A stretch of 11,773 bases of DNA from Pseudomonadota bacterium. Lineage in GTDB: Bacteria; Pseudomonadota; Gammaproteobacteria; Burkholderiales; Thiobacillaceae. The position numbers and the translations under genes are program-made. Where the stretch lies: positions 1 through 11,773 of the forward strand of contig JAJXXS010000110.1 of assembly GCA_021780975.1 (NCBI GenBank). Direction: 5' to 3'. This document shows positions 1 through 7,225 of this stretch, piece by piece. The first letter of the stretch is position 1. The number at the start of each line of letters is the position of its first letter. The notes under the pieces were generated by a model that saw nothing but the letters and a program-made list of their open reading frames with translations, did no database searches and was not told the DNA's origin.

Positions 1-291
1 TCCGTTGGTCTGGCGGCGGAATTCGGCATACAGGTCGATGACGTTGGCCGGCATGGGCCACCTTAAGGCGAGATGGCAGCCCATTTCCGCGCTGGCGTAA
101 TAGGCGATAACGAGAGCGTCGGCCCCGATGCCATAAGGCGGCAGGGGGCGATCCAGTTCCTCACCCCACAGCCTGTGCGTTGTCCCGGAAATGAGCTCGC
201 GCGCCACTAGGCAAACAACCTCTGGGTTGTCTCCGGGCGCGGCGCGGAACTCGAAATCGACCACCCAGATTTCGCTGAACGGCGACTTCAT
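1..291 (-). CDS. Family A DNA polymerase, N-terminal part (3' end outside window)
   Basis: Only the first 97 codons are inside the window; the gene continues past base 1. The protein begins MKSPFSEIWVVDFEFRA. Residues 12-14 (Asp-Phe-Glu) fit the DxE Exo I motif of a DEDD 3'-5' proofreading exonuclease, the usual N-terminal domain of phage- and plasmid-type family A DNA polymerases. The later stretch ALVIAYYASAEMGCHLAL followed by WPMPANVIDLYAEFR matches my memory of that polymerase group. The polymerase domain itself is not visible. The ATG at 291-289 shares one base with the upstream gene's stop (TAATG), and a G-rich Shine-Dalgarno sequence lies inside that gene's end, so the two are probably translationally coupled. 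Such polymerases replicate phages or integrative elements rather than the chromosome. The family call rests on recalled similarity and the DxE motif. An exonuclease-only protein cannot be excluded from this fragment. Confidence 0.7.
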   Translation of the reverse strand, partial: MKSPFSEIWVVDFEFRAAPGDNPEVVCLVARELISGTTHRLWGEELDRPLPPYGIGADALVIAYYASAEMGCHLALRWPMPANVIDLYAEFRRQTNG

Positions 292-902
292 TACAGTTCC
301 CCCCGCAGGCGGCGCAGTACGGGGTGTTCCAAGGAGTTAATGACTTTGTCCTTGAAAGCCAGGTTCACCAGCTCCTGGAAGCTCCGGTCCGGCCATTCTG
401 GGTCATCAAGCTTGCCCACCGCTTGCATCACTTCGTAGGCTCCAAAGCCGCGGTTGGCCACCAGCCGTATCCACGAGGTTTCGGCGAGTTGGGCAGCGGC
501 ATGCGCGGATTGCGACCAGGTGTCCAGGCGGCCGTCTTCACCGGGTAGGTTGACTGGCCACAGGAACGGGTTGCCGTCACGGCCCATGGCCGTATAGAGC
601 AGCTTGGGGCGAACCTCCTGGCCGATTTCGTGCAGCAATTCGGGCATGACAAGGAAACAGTCGCTGTCCTCCCTTAACTGCAAAATGGCCGCCGAAATGC
701 GCCAGCCCTCCCCGGGACGCACCCGGAAAAAGGCCTGGTTGCCAGGCCTGCGCACTGGGACGGTGGTCACAACCTTCTTGACGCCCGCCATGGCGCCGTA
801 ATTTTGCGGCAGGCTGATGGCGGAAAGATCCAGCGGACCGGAAGGAATAGAGGGTGACGCGGGGGTGATCGCGGTTTCGGCGGCAAAGTTGATGTGTGAC
901 AT
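291..902 (-). CDS. Conserved hypothetical protein, mobile-element associated
   Basis: 203 residues starting MSHINFAAETAITPASPS; function unknown. No transmembrane segment, signal peptide or enzyme motif is visible. The first 25 or so residues are low-complexity and rich in Pro and Ser. The rest reads as one soluble domain, with AGVKKVVTTVPVRRPG near residue 45, an FLWPVNLPGEDGR segment near the middle, and a C terminus ending DHP-like, EHPVLRRLRGEL. I recall a widespread family with this pattern (TTVPVRKP, LWPVKLPG, DPEWP, HPVLRRLRG) in plasmids and genomic islands, usually beside the DNA polymerase gene, as here. A role in element replication is an inference from that neighbour. The frame stays open upstream to about 1148, but that translation looks non-coding, so I placed the start at 902. 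No clear Shine-Dalgarno sequence precedes it. Two copies of a 9-base direct repeat lie just upstream. Confidence 0.72.
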   Translation of the reverse strand: MSHINFAAETAITPASPSIPSGPLDLSAISLPQNYGAMAGVKKVVTTVPVRRPGNQAFFRVRPGEGWRISAAILQLREDSDCFLVMPELLHEIGQEVRPKLLYTAMGRDGNPFLWPVNLPGEDGRLDTWSQSAHAAAQLAETSWIRLVANRGFGAYEVMQAVGKLDDPEWPDRSFQELVNLAFKDKVINSLEHPVLRRLRGEL

Positions 903-904
903 GT

Positions 905-932
905 TAGATAACCCATAAACGTGTAGATAACC
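905..932. repeat. Two direct repeats TAGATAACC upstream of the minus-strand operon
   Basis: TAGATAACC occurs at 905-913 and again at 924-932, a 19-base period, just upstream of the ATG at 902 of the minus-strand gene. Two copies in 28 bases of a G+C-rich region suggest a protein-binding site, for example an operator for the mobile-element genes. No binding protein can be named. Confidence 0.4.
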
Positions 933-1039
933 GGCCCGGAAAACCCGTGGCCGACCCGTCGTGGGCTGCCTGATGCGGGACAGACAGGCGTGGCAGACAG
1001 CGGCACGACAAACCGTATAGGCACTGCGCTGCCACAAAA

Positions 1040-1067
1040 CTGGCATTGCTGCAAAAAATTCAATAAT
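1040..1067 (+). promoter_or_regulatory. Candidate sigma-70 promoter toward the regulator and cas genes
   Basis: A CTGGCA hexamer at 1040-1045 (4 of 6 to the -35 consensus) and an AATAAT hexamer at 1062-1067 (5 of 6 to the -10 consensus) are 16 bases apart. The -10 lies inside the A/T-rich dyad AAAAAATT-CAAT-AATTTTTT (1053-1072), which could also bind a regulator. Transcription would start near 1074, about 275 bases before the regulator start. This is a pattern match only. Confidence 0.27.
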
Positions 1068-1292
1068 TTTTTCTGGCCGGCTCAGCCGACTCATGACCCG
1101 CCGCAATCCCCGTGGCGCCGCCCCCCACGTAGGTGTGGCTGAGTGCAACGCCCGGACAGTCTTATTAAGGAGGTATTGTGTTCTCCACTACCCAGTGATC
1201 GAGTCGGCGAGCTGCCTAAAGTGCCGCCATTCTGGTGGGATCCCATCGCAAAAAGTGGGGATCGCCAGTCCTGTAGCCCAATACGCGCACTG

Positions 1293-1307
1293 GTACACTT
1301 GGTGTAC
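1293..1307. promoter_or_regulatory. Palindromic candidate operator GTACAC-TTG-GTGTAC
   Basis: Perfect 6-base arms GTACAC (1293-1298) and GTGTAC (1302-1307) flank a 3-base centre. The dyad sits 42 bases before the regulator's chosen start, the usual place for an autoregulatory operator, and the adjacent WYL/HTH protein is the natural candidate to bind it. TACACT at 1294-1299 could also serve as a -10 hexamer, although no good -35 lies 17 bases upstream. I found no second copy of the full dyad in the window. Confidence 0.4.
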
Positions 1308-1349
1308 AACAACCATTCGTGGCAACTCTCTTCCCGATTCCGCAATGTC

Positions 1350-2357
1350 TTGAGCAAGCTCGACGAACTCTATCGCCTCCATCGCCTGCTGGACGGACGG
1401 CGCACGGGGCTTTCCCGCGCCTCGCTCATCGTCGAGCACGACTTTGCGCGCTCGACGCTCACTCGGTTCATCGCGGAACTGCGGGACAAGCTGGGCGCCC
1501 CGCTTATCCACGACAAGGAGCGCGGCGGCTACCGCTACGACACCACCAATGGCCACCACCCCCTGCCGGGCCTGTGGTTTAGCGGGCAAGAACTGCTCGC
1601 ACTGGTCACCCTAAAGCACCTGCTCGCCAACCTGGAACCCGGCCTGCTCGACGACCATCTGCGGCCGCTACAGGCGCGAATCGACCAGTTGCTGGCAACA
1701 CGCCATCTTGACGCCGGCCAGGTCGTGCAGCGCATCCGCCTCCTCAGCATGGCTTCCCGGCACAAGCACCCGCGCCACTTCCAGGCGGTCGCCCACGCCG
1801 TCCTGCAACGCCACCGGCTCAGGATCGATTATTACAACCGCGAACTCGACGAGATCAGCACGCGCATTATTTCCCCCCAGCGGCTGGCCCACTACCGCGA
1901 CAATTGGTATCTGGATGCCTGGTGCCATAAGAAGAAGGGCGTGCGCAGCTTCGCCGTCGAATGCATCCGCGCGGTGGAGCCTCTGGCCAAGCCCGCCAAG
2001 GGCATCAGTGAGGCCCAACTCGACCGCGAGTTTGCTACGAGCTACGGCATCTTCGCCGGCCAACCCCTCGCCACTGCTGTACTGCGCTTCACACCCAAGC
2101 GCGCCCGCTGGGTGGCCGCGGAAACCTGGCACCCGCAACAGCAAGGCCGCTGGCTGGAAGACCACTCCTATGAACTGAGCATCCCTTACTCGGACGATCG
2201 CGAGCTTCTCATGGACATCCTCAAATATGGGCCGGACGTGGAAGTGGTGGCGCCAGAGGCCCTCAGGGAAGCCGTCAAAAGCCTGCATGAATTCGCGGCA
2301 AGCCAGTACCGGCGCGGGGATCCGGCGGGCTCAGGTTTTGAGGCCGGCGGCGGGTAA
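1350..2357 (+). CDS. WYL-domain helix-turn-helix transcriptional regulator
   Basis: 335 residues from a TTG start, near the usual 320-340 for this family. Residues 1-65 form a winged helix-turn-helix (LDELYRLHRLLDGRRTGLSR, then STLTRFIAELRDKLGAPL and a YRYD wing). A WYL domain covers roughly residues 145-215, with the signature Trp186-Tyr187-Leu188 inside DNWYLDAWC, and a WCX-type C-terminal region follows from about 240 to 325. WYL domains are thought to sense a ligand, possibly nucleic acid or nucleotides, and such regulators often control defence operons. The gene ends 9 bases before cas3, so the two are probably co-transcribed. The frame is open back to an ATG at 1143, but the extra residues do not resemble the family, so I chose TTG 1350. 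That start lacks a Shine-Dalgarno sequence and overlaps the TGA of an open frame as TTGA. Family call firm; control of cas genes is inference. Confidence 0.88.
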   Translation: MSKLDELYRLHRLLDGRRTGLSRASLIVEHDFARSTLTRFIAELRDKLGAPLIHDKERGGYRYDTTNGHHPLPGLWFSGQELLALVTLKHLLANLEPGLLDDHLRPLQARIDQLLATRHLDAGQVVQRIRLLSMASRHKHPRHFQAVAHAVLQRHRLRIDYYNRELDEISTRIISPQRLAHYRDNWYLDAWCHKKKGVRSFAVECIRAVEPLAKPAKGISEAQLDREFATSYGIFAGQPLATAVLRFTPKRARWVAAETWHPQQQGRWLEDHSYELSIPYSDDRELLMDILKYGPDVEVVAPEALREAVKSLHEFAASQYRRGDPAGSGFEAGGG

Positions 2358-2366
2358 CATGGATAA

Positions 2367-5099
2367 ATGACCATACCCGCAACAATCATTAACAACTATT
2401 GGGGCAAGGCTGACCCGAACTACCCAGGTGAGCAGAAATGGCATCCGCTGGCTTATCACTGTCTGGATGTGGCGGCCTGCATGGCTGTGTTGCTGAAGCG
2501 TAGGCCAGCGTGCCTGATGGCATTGGTCCGTCAGTCTGGACTGGAAGCGGAATGGCTACGCTCATGGCTGATTTTCCAAGCGGCAATCCATGATCTCGGC
2601 AAGTTTGGCGATGGCTTTCAGGCTTGGCGACCGGACTTGCTAATCATGCTCCAAGGTCGAAGCGGCGCCGGAGCCGGGGGCGAACGGCACGACACCCTGG
2701 GCTATGTGCTGGCGGAAAACTACCTGCTCGATTGGTTGGGTTTGGATGGCCACGATTCCGACCTTTTCGATCTGCTCCAGCCCTGGCTTTCTGCAGTGAC
2801 CGGCCACCATGGCCGGCCGGCTAAAAACCTGGACGGCGCGGCACTGCTGCTGCGCAACCACTTTCCCCAGCCCGTATTGAAAGATGCACGCAGTTTCGTC
2901 ACCCAGGCCGCGCGGCTGTTCCTGCCTGAAAATTTCAGCCTACCAACGCCCGTGGCCGGGCTTGCCGAGAGTTATCGCCAGGCCTCGTGGCTGGTGGCTG
3001 GGCTCGCTGTAGCGGCAGACTGGCTGGGTTCCAACACGCGCTGGTTCTCCTACCACGCGCCGAACCTCTCGCTGACGGACTACTGGACAAAGGTCGCACT
3101 GCCCCAGGCGCAACAAGCGATGACGGAGAGCGGTTTGGAGCCCGCCGCGCCGACTACCTTGCCGCGTATCCAAACGCTGTTCCCAACACTGGCCTTGCCC
3201 ACGCCGTTGCAAGCCTGGGCCGAAACCGTCGCCATCGCCAACAGCCCTCAGATCTTCGTGTTGGAAGAACTCACTGGCGCCGGCAAGACCGAGGCCGCGC
3301 TTACCCTGGCGGCCCGGCTCATGGCAGCCGGCTGTGGGCAGGGCGTTTATCTCGCCCTACCAACCATGGCCACTGCGGATGCCATGTTCGACCGGGTGCG
3401 CAAGGACGAGGGCTGGCAGCGCTTCTTCGCGGAAGGCGCAGGCCAGCTCGCGCTTGCTCATTCGGCGGACCGGCTCAAGCTGCGGCTGGAGGAGATGAAT
3501 CGCCGGGATGCCGGCTATGGCCAGGGCGAAGACGCCTCAGCCTCCCGAACGTGCTCCGCCTGGCTCGCCGACAGCCGCAAGAAGGCATTGTTGGCGGACT
3601 TCGGTGTTGGCACCCTAGATCAGGCCCTGCTTGCCGTACTGCCCGCCCGGCACCAGTCCCTGCGCCTGCTTGGGCTAGCGAACAAGGTCCTCGTCGTCGA
3701 CGAGGTACACGCCTGCGACTGCTACATGGGCGAACTGCTCGCCAGGTTGCTGCGCTTCCATGCAGCCCTGGGCGGTTCGGCCATCCTGCTCTCCGCCACC
3801 TTGCCGCAGAACCAGCGCGCCCGTTACCTGCAAGCCTTCGCCCAGGGGGCCGGGTTCGCGGCCGAATCACCGCAAAGCATTGCCTATCCGCTGGCCACCC
3901 GGCTGGCCCGCAGTGATTTCACCGAACAAGCCCTGGCAGCCCGCGAGTCCGTTTCGCGGCGGGTGGGAACCACGCTCCTGCATGAGGAGACCCAGGCCCT
4001 CGCTCATCTGGAAGGGGCCGTCGTTCAAGGCCGCTGCGCGGTGTGGGTGCGCAACACGGTGGCCGATGCGGTGGAGATCTGGCGGCAATGGAACGCGGCT
4101 CACCCCGACCGACCGGCCACCCTCTACCACGCCCGTTTCGCCCTCCAAGACCGCTTGGAAATCGGCGCAGGCCTGTTGGCCGATTTCGGCCCGGACAGCG
4201 GCCCGGACACCCGGCGCGGCCGGCTGGTCATCGCCACCCAGGTGGTCGAGCAATCCCTGGATGTGGACTTCGACGACATGGTGAGCGACCTCGCCCCCAT
4301 CGACCTCATCATCCAGCGTGCCGGCCGCCTGCAACGCCACCGGCGCGACACATCGGGAAACCGTGTTCCGATCAAAACGCCGGACGGACGCGGCGGCGCC
4401 CAGCTCGCGGTACTCACACCCGAGCCCGTCCCGGAAGTCGATGCCAAATGGATCAAGGGCCTGCTGCCCAAGACCGGCAAGGTCTATCCCGACCACGGCA
4501 AACTTTGGCTCACCGCCCGCTGGCTGGCGGGTGAGGGCGGCTTCGAGGTGCCGCGCCAGGCTCGGGCAATGATCGAGGCGGTGTACGACGACGCGGCCTT
4601 CGACGCATTGCCGGAAGGCCTCCAGACCGTGGCGAATGCCGCCGACGGCGCCTGCCGCGCCGACAAGAGCACGGCGCGTGGCAACCTGCTCAACTTCGAC
4701 GAGGGCTACACCCCAACCAGCCTGATCTGGCAAGACGAGGGCGAGGCCCCCACCCGCCTGGGCGAGGCCACGGTACGGGTGCGGCTGGCGCGTGTGGCCG
4801 AACACAGCTTGGTCCCCTGGGCGATGGCGGATGCCGGCATCGCCTGGGCGCTTTCAGAACTTACCGTGCCGCGCCGCCTCATCGCCGCCGAGAGCCCGCG
4901 TGACGGCATGCTCATCACGGCGGCCAGGCAAGCCATGTCCGACGAAGGCCGCTACGTAGTCATCGTCGCCTTGCGCCCGGCAGGTGAAACGTGGCGCGGC
5001 CATGCCCTGAATGCCAGCGGCGACGAAATCCAAGTCATCTATTCGCCGGTATGCGGACTCACCATCGAGAAAGGAGTGGAGGATGAATCTGACCTATGA
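2367..5099 (+). CDS. cas3: Cas3 helicase-nuclease, type I-E
   Basis: 910 residues, close to the E. coli protein (about 890). Cas3 is recruited by target-bound Cascade, then unwinds and shreds the DNA. An N-terminal HD nuclease domain covers about residues 15-225: His26, the His75-Asp76 pair in HDLGKF, His147-His148 in TGHHGRP, and Asp218 in AADWL, all likely metal ligands. A superfamily 2 helicase follows: Walker A TGAGKT at 303-308, motif Ia LPTMATADAMF near 331, DEVH at 445-448, SAT at 476-478, the VIATQVVEQSLDVDFD region near 621-636, and arginine-finger motif QRAGRLQRH at 650-658. A Cas3-type C-terminal region ends the protein. No catalytic residue appears lost, so it should be active. 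The start at 2367 is 9 bases after the regulator's stop with no strong Shine-Dalgarno sequence, suggesting coupling. The 3' end overlaps cas8e by 17 bases. Confidence 0.97.
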   Translation: MTIPATIINNYWGKADPNYPGEQKWHPLAYHCLDVAACMAVLLKRRPACLMALVRQSGLEAEWLRSWLIFQAAIHDLGKFGDGFQAWRPDLLIMLQGRSGAGAGGERHDTLGYVLAENYLLDWLGLDGHDSDLFDLLQPWLSAVTGHHGRPAKNLDGAALLLRNHFPQPVLKDARSFVTQAARLFLPENFSLPTPVAGLAESYRQASWLVAGLAVAADWLGSNTRWFSYHAPNLSLTDYWTKVALPQAQQAMTESGLEPAAPTTLPRIQTLFPTLALPTPLQAWAETVAIANSPQIFVLEELTGAGKTEAALTLAARLMAAGCGQGVYLALPTMATADAMFDRVRKDEGWQRFFAEGAGQLALAHSADRLKLRLEEMNRRDAGYGQGEDASASRTCSAWLADSRKKALLADFGVGTLDQALLAVLPARHQSLRLLGLANKVLVVDEVHACDCYMGELLARLLRFHAALGGSAILLSATLPQNQRARYLQAFAQGAGFAAESPQSIAYPLATRLARSDFTEQALAARESVSRRVGTTLLHEETQALAHLEGAVVQGRCAVWVRNTVADAVEIWRQWNAAHPDRPATLYHARFALQDRLEIGAGLLADFGPDSGPDTRRGRLVIATQVVEQSLDVDFDDMVSDLAPIDLIIQRAGRLQRHRRDTSGNRVPIKTPDGRGGAQLAVLTPEPVPEVDAKWIKGLLPKTGKVYPDHGKLWLTARWLAGEGGFEVPRQARAMIEAVYDDAAFDALPEGLQTVANAADGACRADKSTARGNLLNFDEGYTPTSLIWQDEGEAPTRLGEATVRVRLARVAEHSLVPWAMADAGIAWALSELTVPRRLIAAESPRDGMLITAARQAMSDEGRYVVIVALRPAGETWRGHALNASGDEIQVIYSPVCGLTIEKGVEDESDL

Positions 5100-6636
5100 C
5101 CGCTGGATACCCGTCCGGCGCGCCGACGGGAGCCGGGAGAGCATCGCCCCTTGGCAGCTCACGGAAGGCATCGCCAGCAATCCCATCGTCGCCGTGGCCT
5201 CGCCCCGGCCGGATTTCGACGGGGCGTTGACGCAGTTTCTGATCGGGTTATTGCAGACCACCTGCGCGCCGCCGGATACCTTCACCTGGCGCAAATGGCG
5301 GCGGGAGGCGCTTACCTCTGACGAGTTGCGCGGTCGTTTTTCTACTGTGGCTCATGCCTTCGAACTGGAGGGTAAGGCAGCCTTCATGCAGGACTACGCC
5401 CCGGCAGAACTGACCAACAAACTGGACATCAGTGCGCTGTTGATCGAGGCACCCGGCGAACAAACGCAGGAGCAGAACAAGGACCATTTCATCAAGCGCA
5501 ATGGGGTCGCCCAGCTATGTCCCGCATGCGCGGCAATGGCCTTGTTCAGTATGCAGACCAACGCGCCTTCCGGCGGAAAGGGCTATCGCACCGGGTTGCG
5601 CGGCGGTGGCCCACTTACCACCTTGGTGCAGGGCAAGACCCTGTGGGAAACCTGTTGGCTCAACGTGCTGGAGCAGGCGCGTCATCTGCGGGATGGGGAA
5701 ACAAAGGATGGCGAGTCGGACCGTTTCCCCTGGCTGGCGCCTACACGCATCAGCGAGGCCAAACCCCCGGCCGGAATCACCACCTCTGTGGATGTGCACC
5801 CTGACCAGCAGTTCTGGGCCGTGCCGCGCCGCATTCGGCTGCTGGCCGAGGTATTGCCGTTACCCACCCCCTGCGATCTCTGCGGAGCAGCATCCACGAG
5901 GATTTACCGGCACTTTGTCACTCGCAATTATGGGGTTAACTACCAGGGTTTCGAGCATCTCCTAAGTCCCCATTACGTGAAGGATGGTCTGCCCAATCCC
6001 ATCCACCCCCAGCCCGGCGGTGTTGGTTATCGGCATTGGCTGGGGTGGGTGGAGAACAGCGCCGATGGGACGCGCCGTCCAGCGAAGGTGATCGAGCGTT
6101 TCCGGACGCAAACCCGTGAGGACGGCCGGCTCTGGGCCTTCGGTTTCGATATGGACAACATGAAGGCCCGCTGTTGGTACGACGCCACCATGCCGCTGCT
6201 GACCGTGCCGGAAGGGATGGATTCCATCTTCAAGGCCCTGGTGGAGCATCTGATCCAGGGCGCCGATTGGGCGGCGGGCGTGCTGCGCGGCCGGGTCAAG
6301 GACGCGCTGCTAGGGGGCAGTGATGCGCGCGGTGACTTGTCCTTCGTCCAGGCCCATTTCTGGGAAGCCACCGAAGCCACCTTCTACGAGCACGCCGATC
6401 GCTTGCGCGCGGGACTTACTACGCCTCAAGCCGAAGTGCCGGTGAAGGAGAGTTGGCGGGCGGTTCTACACACCGCCGCCTTGTTTGTCTTTGATCACCA
6501 CGCCCAGGCCGGTGACTTCGATGCCGTCGATCCCCGCCGGCTGGCGACCGCACGCAACGATCTCGCCAAGGCCCTGGCCGGCAAGAAATTGCGCGACCTC
6601 CTGGGCCTGCCCCAACCCACCCACAACCCCGCCTGA
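5083..6636 (+). CDS. cas8e: Cas8e (Cse1/CasA), large subunit of Cascade
   Basis: 517 residues, similar to E. coli CasA (502). This subunit recognises the PAM, helps open the target duplex and recruits Cas3. The N terminus MNLTYDRWIPV is typical of the family. Two CxxC pairs, CPAC at 146-149 and CDLC at 264-267, fit the known zinc-binding site of Cse1. The loop before the first pair (HFIKRNGVAQL) lies where the family's target-contacting L1 loop is found. The C-terminal third, from about residue 380, should be the four-helix bundle that contacts Cas11 and the non-target strand. The frame opens upstream at 5011 inside cas3, but a strong Shine-Dalgarno run (AAGGAGTGGAGG) before 5083 and the family N terminus decide the start. 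The 17-base overlap with cas3 and the 18-base gap to cas11 mark one operon. Confidence 0.95.
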   Translation: MNLTYDRWIPVRRADGSRESIAPWQLTEGIASNPIVAVASPRPDFDGALTQFLIGLLQTTCAPPDTFTWRKWRREALTSDELRGRFSTVAHAFELEGKAAFMQDYAPAELTNKLDISALLIEAPGEQTQEQNKDHFIKRNGVAQLCPACAAMALFSMQTNAPSGGKGYRTGLRGGGPLTTLVQGKTLWETCWLNVLEQARHLRDGETKDGESDRFPWLAPTRISEAKPPAGITTSVDVHPDQQFWAVPRRIRLLAEVLPLPTPCDLCGAASTRIYRHFVTRNYGVNYQGFEHLLSPHYVKDGLPNPIHPQPGGVGYRHWLGWVENSADGTRRPAKVIERFRTQTREDGRLWAFGFDMDNMKARCWYDATMPLLTVPEGMDSIFKALVEHLIQGADWAAGVLRGRVKDALLGGSDARGDLSFVQAHFWEATEATFYEHADRLRAGLTTPQAEVPVKESWRAVLHTAALFVFDHHAQAGDFDAVDPRRLATARNDLAKALAGKKLRDLLGLPQPTHNPA

Positions 6637-6654
6637 TCTTTCGAGGAGACCGAT

Positions 6655-7194
6655 ATGAACGATAAGCCTGACAAGCCCTTCCCCCGAGGAAAGCCGGACC
6701 ATCCCTCCTACGCCGTGCTGCGGGCCTGGTGGCAGGGCCTGGAACATGACCGGGGCGAGCGCGCCGCTCTGCGCCGCGCCGGCAGGCTCACCGAGGTGAT
6801 GTTGTCGCCCGCCTTTCACCGTCTGCTGCGCGAGTTGCGCCAGGCCGACTGCGGCATCGCGGAGTCGCGTTATCCCAAGCTTGCTGCCATCGCCGGCTTG
6901 GTCGCCCGGGTCAAGACTGAAGCCGCCGGTTCCCTGGCGAATCGCATGGGGAGCCCCAAGGCGGGTGGCAACGCGCCCGTGGTGGCCGAACTGCGCATGC
7001 GCAACATCTTGGCTTGCGACGACCTGGAAACCCTCTACACCCTGCTGCGCCGGGCGCTTTCCCTGCTCGACGATCAGGCGAATCTAGCTGACCTGGCCGC
7101 CGTGGTCTGGCACTGGTCGCCCATGGACGAGAAACGACCCAACGACCCACGACGCCAGATGGCCTACGACTACTACGCCGCCGCGCCCCTTTGA
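6655..7194 (+). CDS. cse2: Cas11 (Cse2/CasB), small subunit of Cascade
   Basis: 179 residues, slightly longer than E. coli CasB (160). Two copies form the belly of Cascade and stabilise the R-loop. After a basic, proline-rich N-terminal tail of about 20 residues comes the family pattern AWWQGLEHDRGERAALRRAG, followed by helical segments. The C-terminal half carries the conserved LRMRNILACDDLETLYTLLRR pattern (near residue 118) and ends in NLADLAAVVWHW. The protein reads as all-alpha, as expected, with no cysteine cluster or membrane segment. The Shine-Dalgarno sequence GAGGAG at 6643-6648 sits at a good distance from the ATG. It lies 18 bases after cas8e and 31 bases before cas7e, the standard I-E order. 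The function is structural, so no catalytic residues are expected. Confidence 0.93.
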   Translation: MNDKPDKPFPRGKPDHPSYAVLRAWWQGLEHDRGERAALRRAGRLTEVMLSPAFHRLLRELRQADCGIAESRYPKLAAIAGLVARVKTEAAGSLANRMGSPKAGGNAPVVAELRMRNILACDDLETLYTLLRRALSLLDDQANLADLAAVVWHWSPMDEKRPNDPRRQMAYDYYAAAPL

Positions 7195-7225
7195 TCATTA
7201 TCCCAAGCCCAACACGGAGAAAACC

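Larger units (their letters stand above)
903..1349. other. Intergenic region between divergent operons
   Basis: This 447-base stretch lies between the minus-strand mobile-element genes and the regulator, and holds no convincing gene. It contains the TAGATAACC repeats, an A/T-rich dyad AAAAAATT-CAAT-AATTTTTT at 1053-1072, an exact Shine-Dalgarno sequence AAGGAGGT at 1167-1174 with no well-spaced start codon, a TGGGATCCCA palindrome at 1236-1245, and a GTACAC/GTGTAC dyad at 1293-1307. A reading frame is open from an ATG at 1093 to a TGA at 1351-1353. Its translation resembles nothing I know and it has no Shine-Dalgarno sequence, so I do not call it a gene. Its stop overlaps the regulator's TTG start as TTGA. 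I see no attachment site, tRNA, or insertion-sequence end. Confidence 0.6.

Noticed and set aside
903..1148. Upstream extension of the 203-residue minus-strand protein
   Set aside because: The frame is open, but the translation (cysteine- and arginine-rich) looks non-coding, and the conserved part begins after 902.
1143..1349. N-terminal extension of the WYL regulator to ATG 1143
   Set aside because: The extra 69 codons do not resemble the family and no Shine-Dalgarno sequence precedes the ATG. The protein matches the family from TTG 1350.
2987..3916. Second-frame + strand open frame (309 codons) within cas3
   Set aside because: The cas3 frame has all family motifs here. The alternative translation is arginine- and proline-rich with no domain.
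3867..4805. Long minus-strand open frame (312 codons) inside cas3
   Set aside because: It lies antisense to the conserved helicase and C-terminal coding regions. G+C-rich codon bias routinely leaves such frames open, and its translation shows no recognisable domain.
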